Shown here in pieces: positions 5,990-6,038 of a stretch of DNA of 6,038 bases (within the stretch, counting starts at the first letter, position 1; every line of letters begins with the position of its first letter). The stretch spans positions 1 through 6,038 of the forward strand of contig URCT01000133.1 of assembly GCA_900546385.1 (NCBI GenBank). The letters run 5' to 3'. The translations under genes and the position numbers were made by a program. This DNA is from an uncultured Eubacteriales bacterium (GTDB lineage Bacteria; Bacillota; Clostridia; Oscillospirales; CAG-382). The notes beneath the pieces were generated by a model. The model had not been told where the DNA came from. It saw nothing but the letters and a program-made list of their open reading frames with translations, and searched no databases.

Positions 5990-6038
5990 CTGCTCGGACG
6001 TGCAAAAAGTTGCCAGTGGCAAGTTTTTGTGCGTCGGA
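5990..6038 (-). repeat. 49-bp repeat unit, right copy of an inverted pair (cut by window edge)
   Basis: Inverted copy of 445-493, 48 of 49 identical. Its hairpin is at 6003-6029 with loop 6015-6017; the sole difference from the left copy is in this loop. The match is still perfect at the last base of the window, so it probably continues beyond. Confidence 0.9.

Overview
The window carries one complete gene cluster, rnfC-rnfD-rnfG-rnfE-rnfA-rnfB, all on the + strand (784-5865). It encodes the six subunits of the Rnf complex, the membrane-bound ferredoxin:NAD+ oxidoreductase that pumps Na+ or H+. Several things suggest an anaerobic Clostridia-class Firmicute: the gene order CDGEAB (the clostridial/acetogen order; proteobacteria usually have ABCDGE), the strong AGGAGG-type ribosome binding sites and the short clostridial-type RnfC. 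The species cannot be named from this window.

Layout: 1-783 has no convincing gene. It holds a dense run of inverted repeats, a 78-bp tandem repeat (149-382, three copies), a 49-bp repeat unit (445-493) and, just before rnfC, a good sigma70/sigmaA-type promoter (685-713). The six rnf genes then follow with 14-23 nt gaps or small overlaps, so they look like a single, translationally coupled operon. After rnfB there is an 11-bp direct repeat across the stop codon and a strong rho-independent terminator (5892-5920). The rest is more hairpin-rich repeat DNA, ending with an inverted copy of the 49-bp unit (5990-6038) that runs into the window edge.

How the genes work together: RnfB takes electrons from reduced ferredoxin through a chain of iron-sulfur clusters. 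RnfA and RnfE hold a [2Fe-2S] cluster inside the membrane using two cysteines each. RnfD and RnfG carry covalent FMN, and RnfC has iron-sulfur clusters, FMN and the NAD(H) site. The cofactor-binding residues for these roles are visible in each protein. One deviation stands out: the RnfG flavinylation motif reads AGAT and its usual upstream Asp is shifted by one residue.

The operon itself is a known system. The less explained part is the non-coding DNA: near-identical 49-bp inverted repeats flank the operon, and their only difference lies in a hairpin loop. The 78-bp tandem array also keeps its stem-loop in each copy. I see no transposase, recombinase or CRISPR array.
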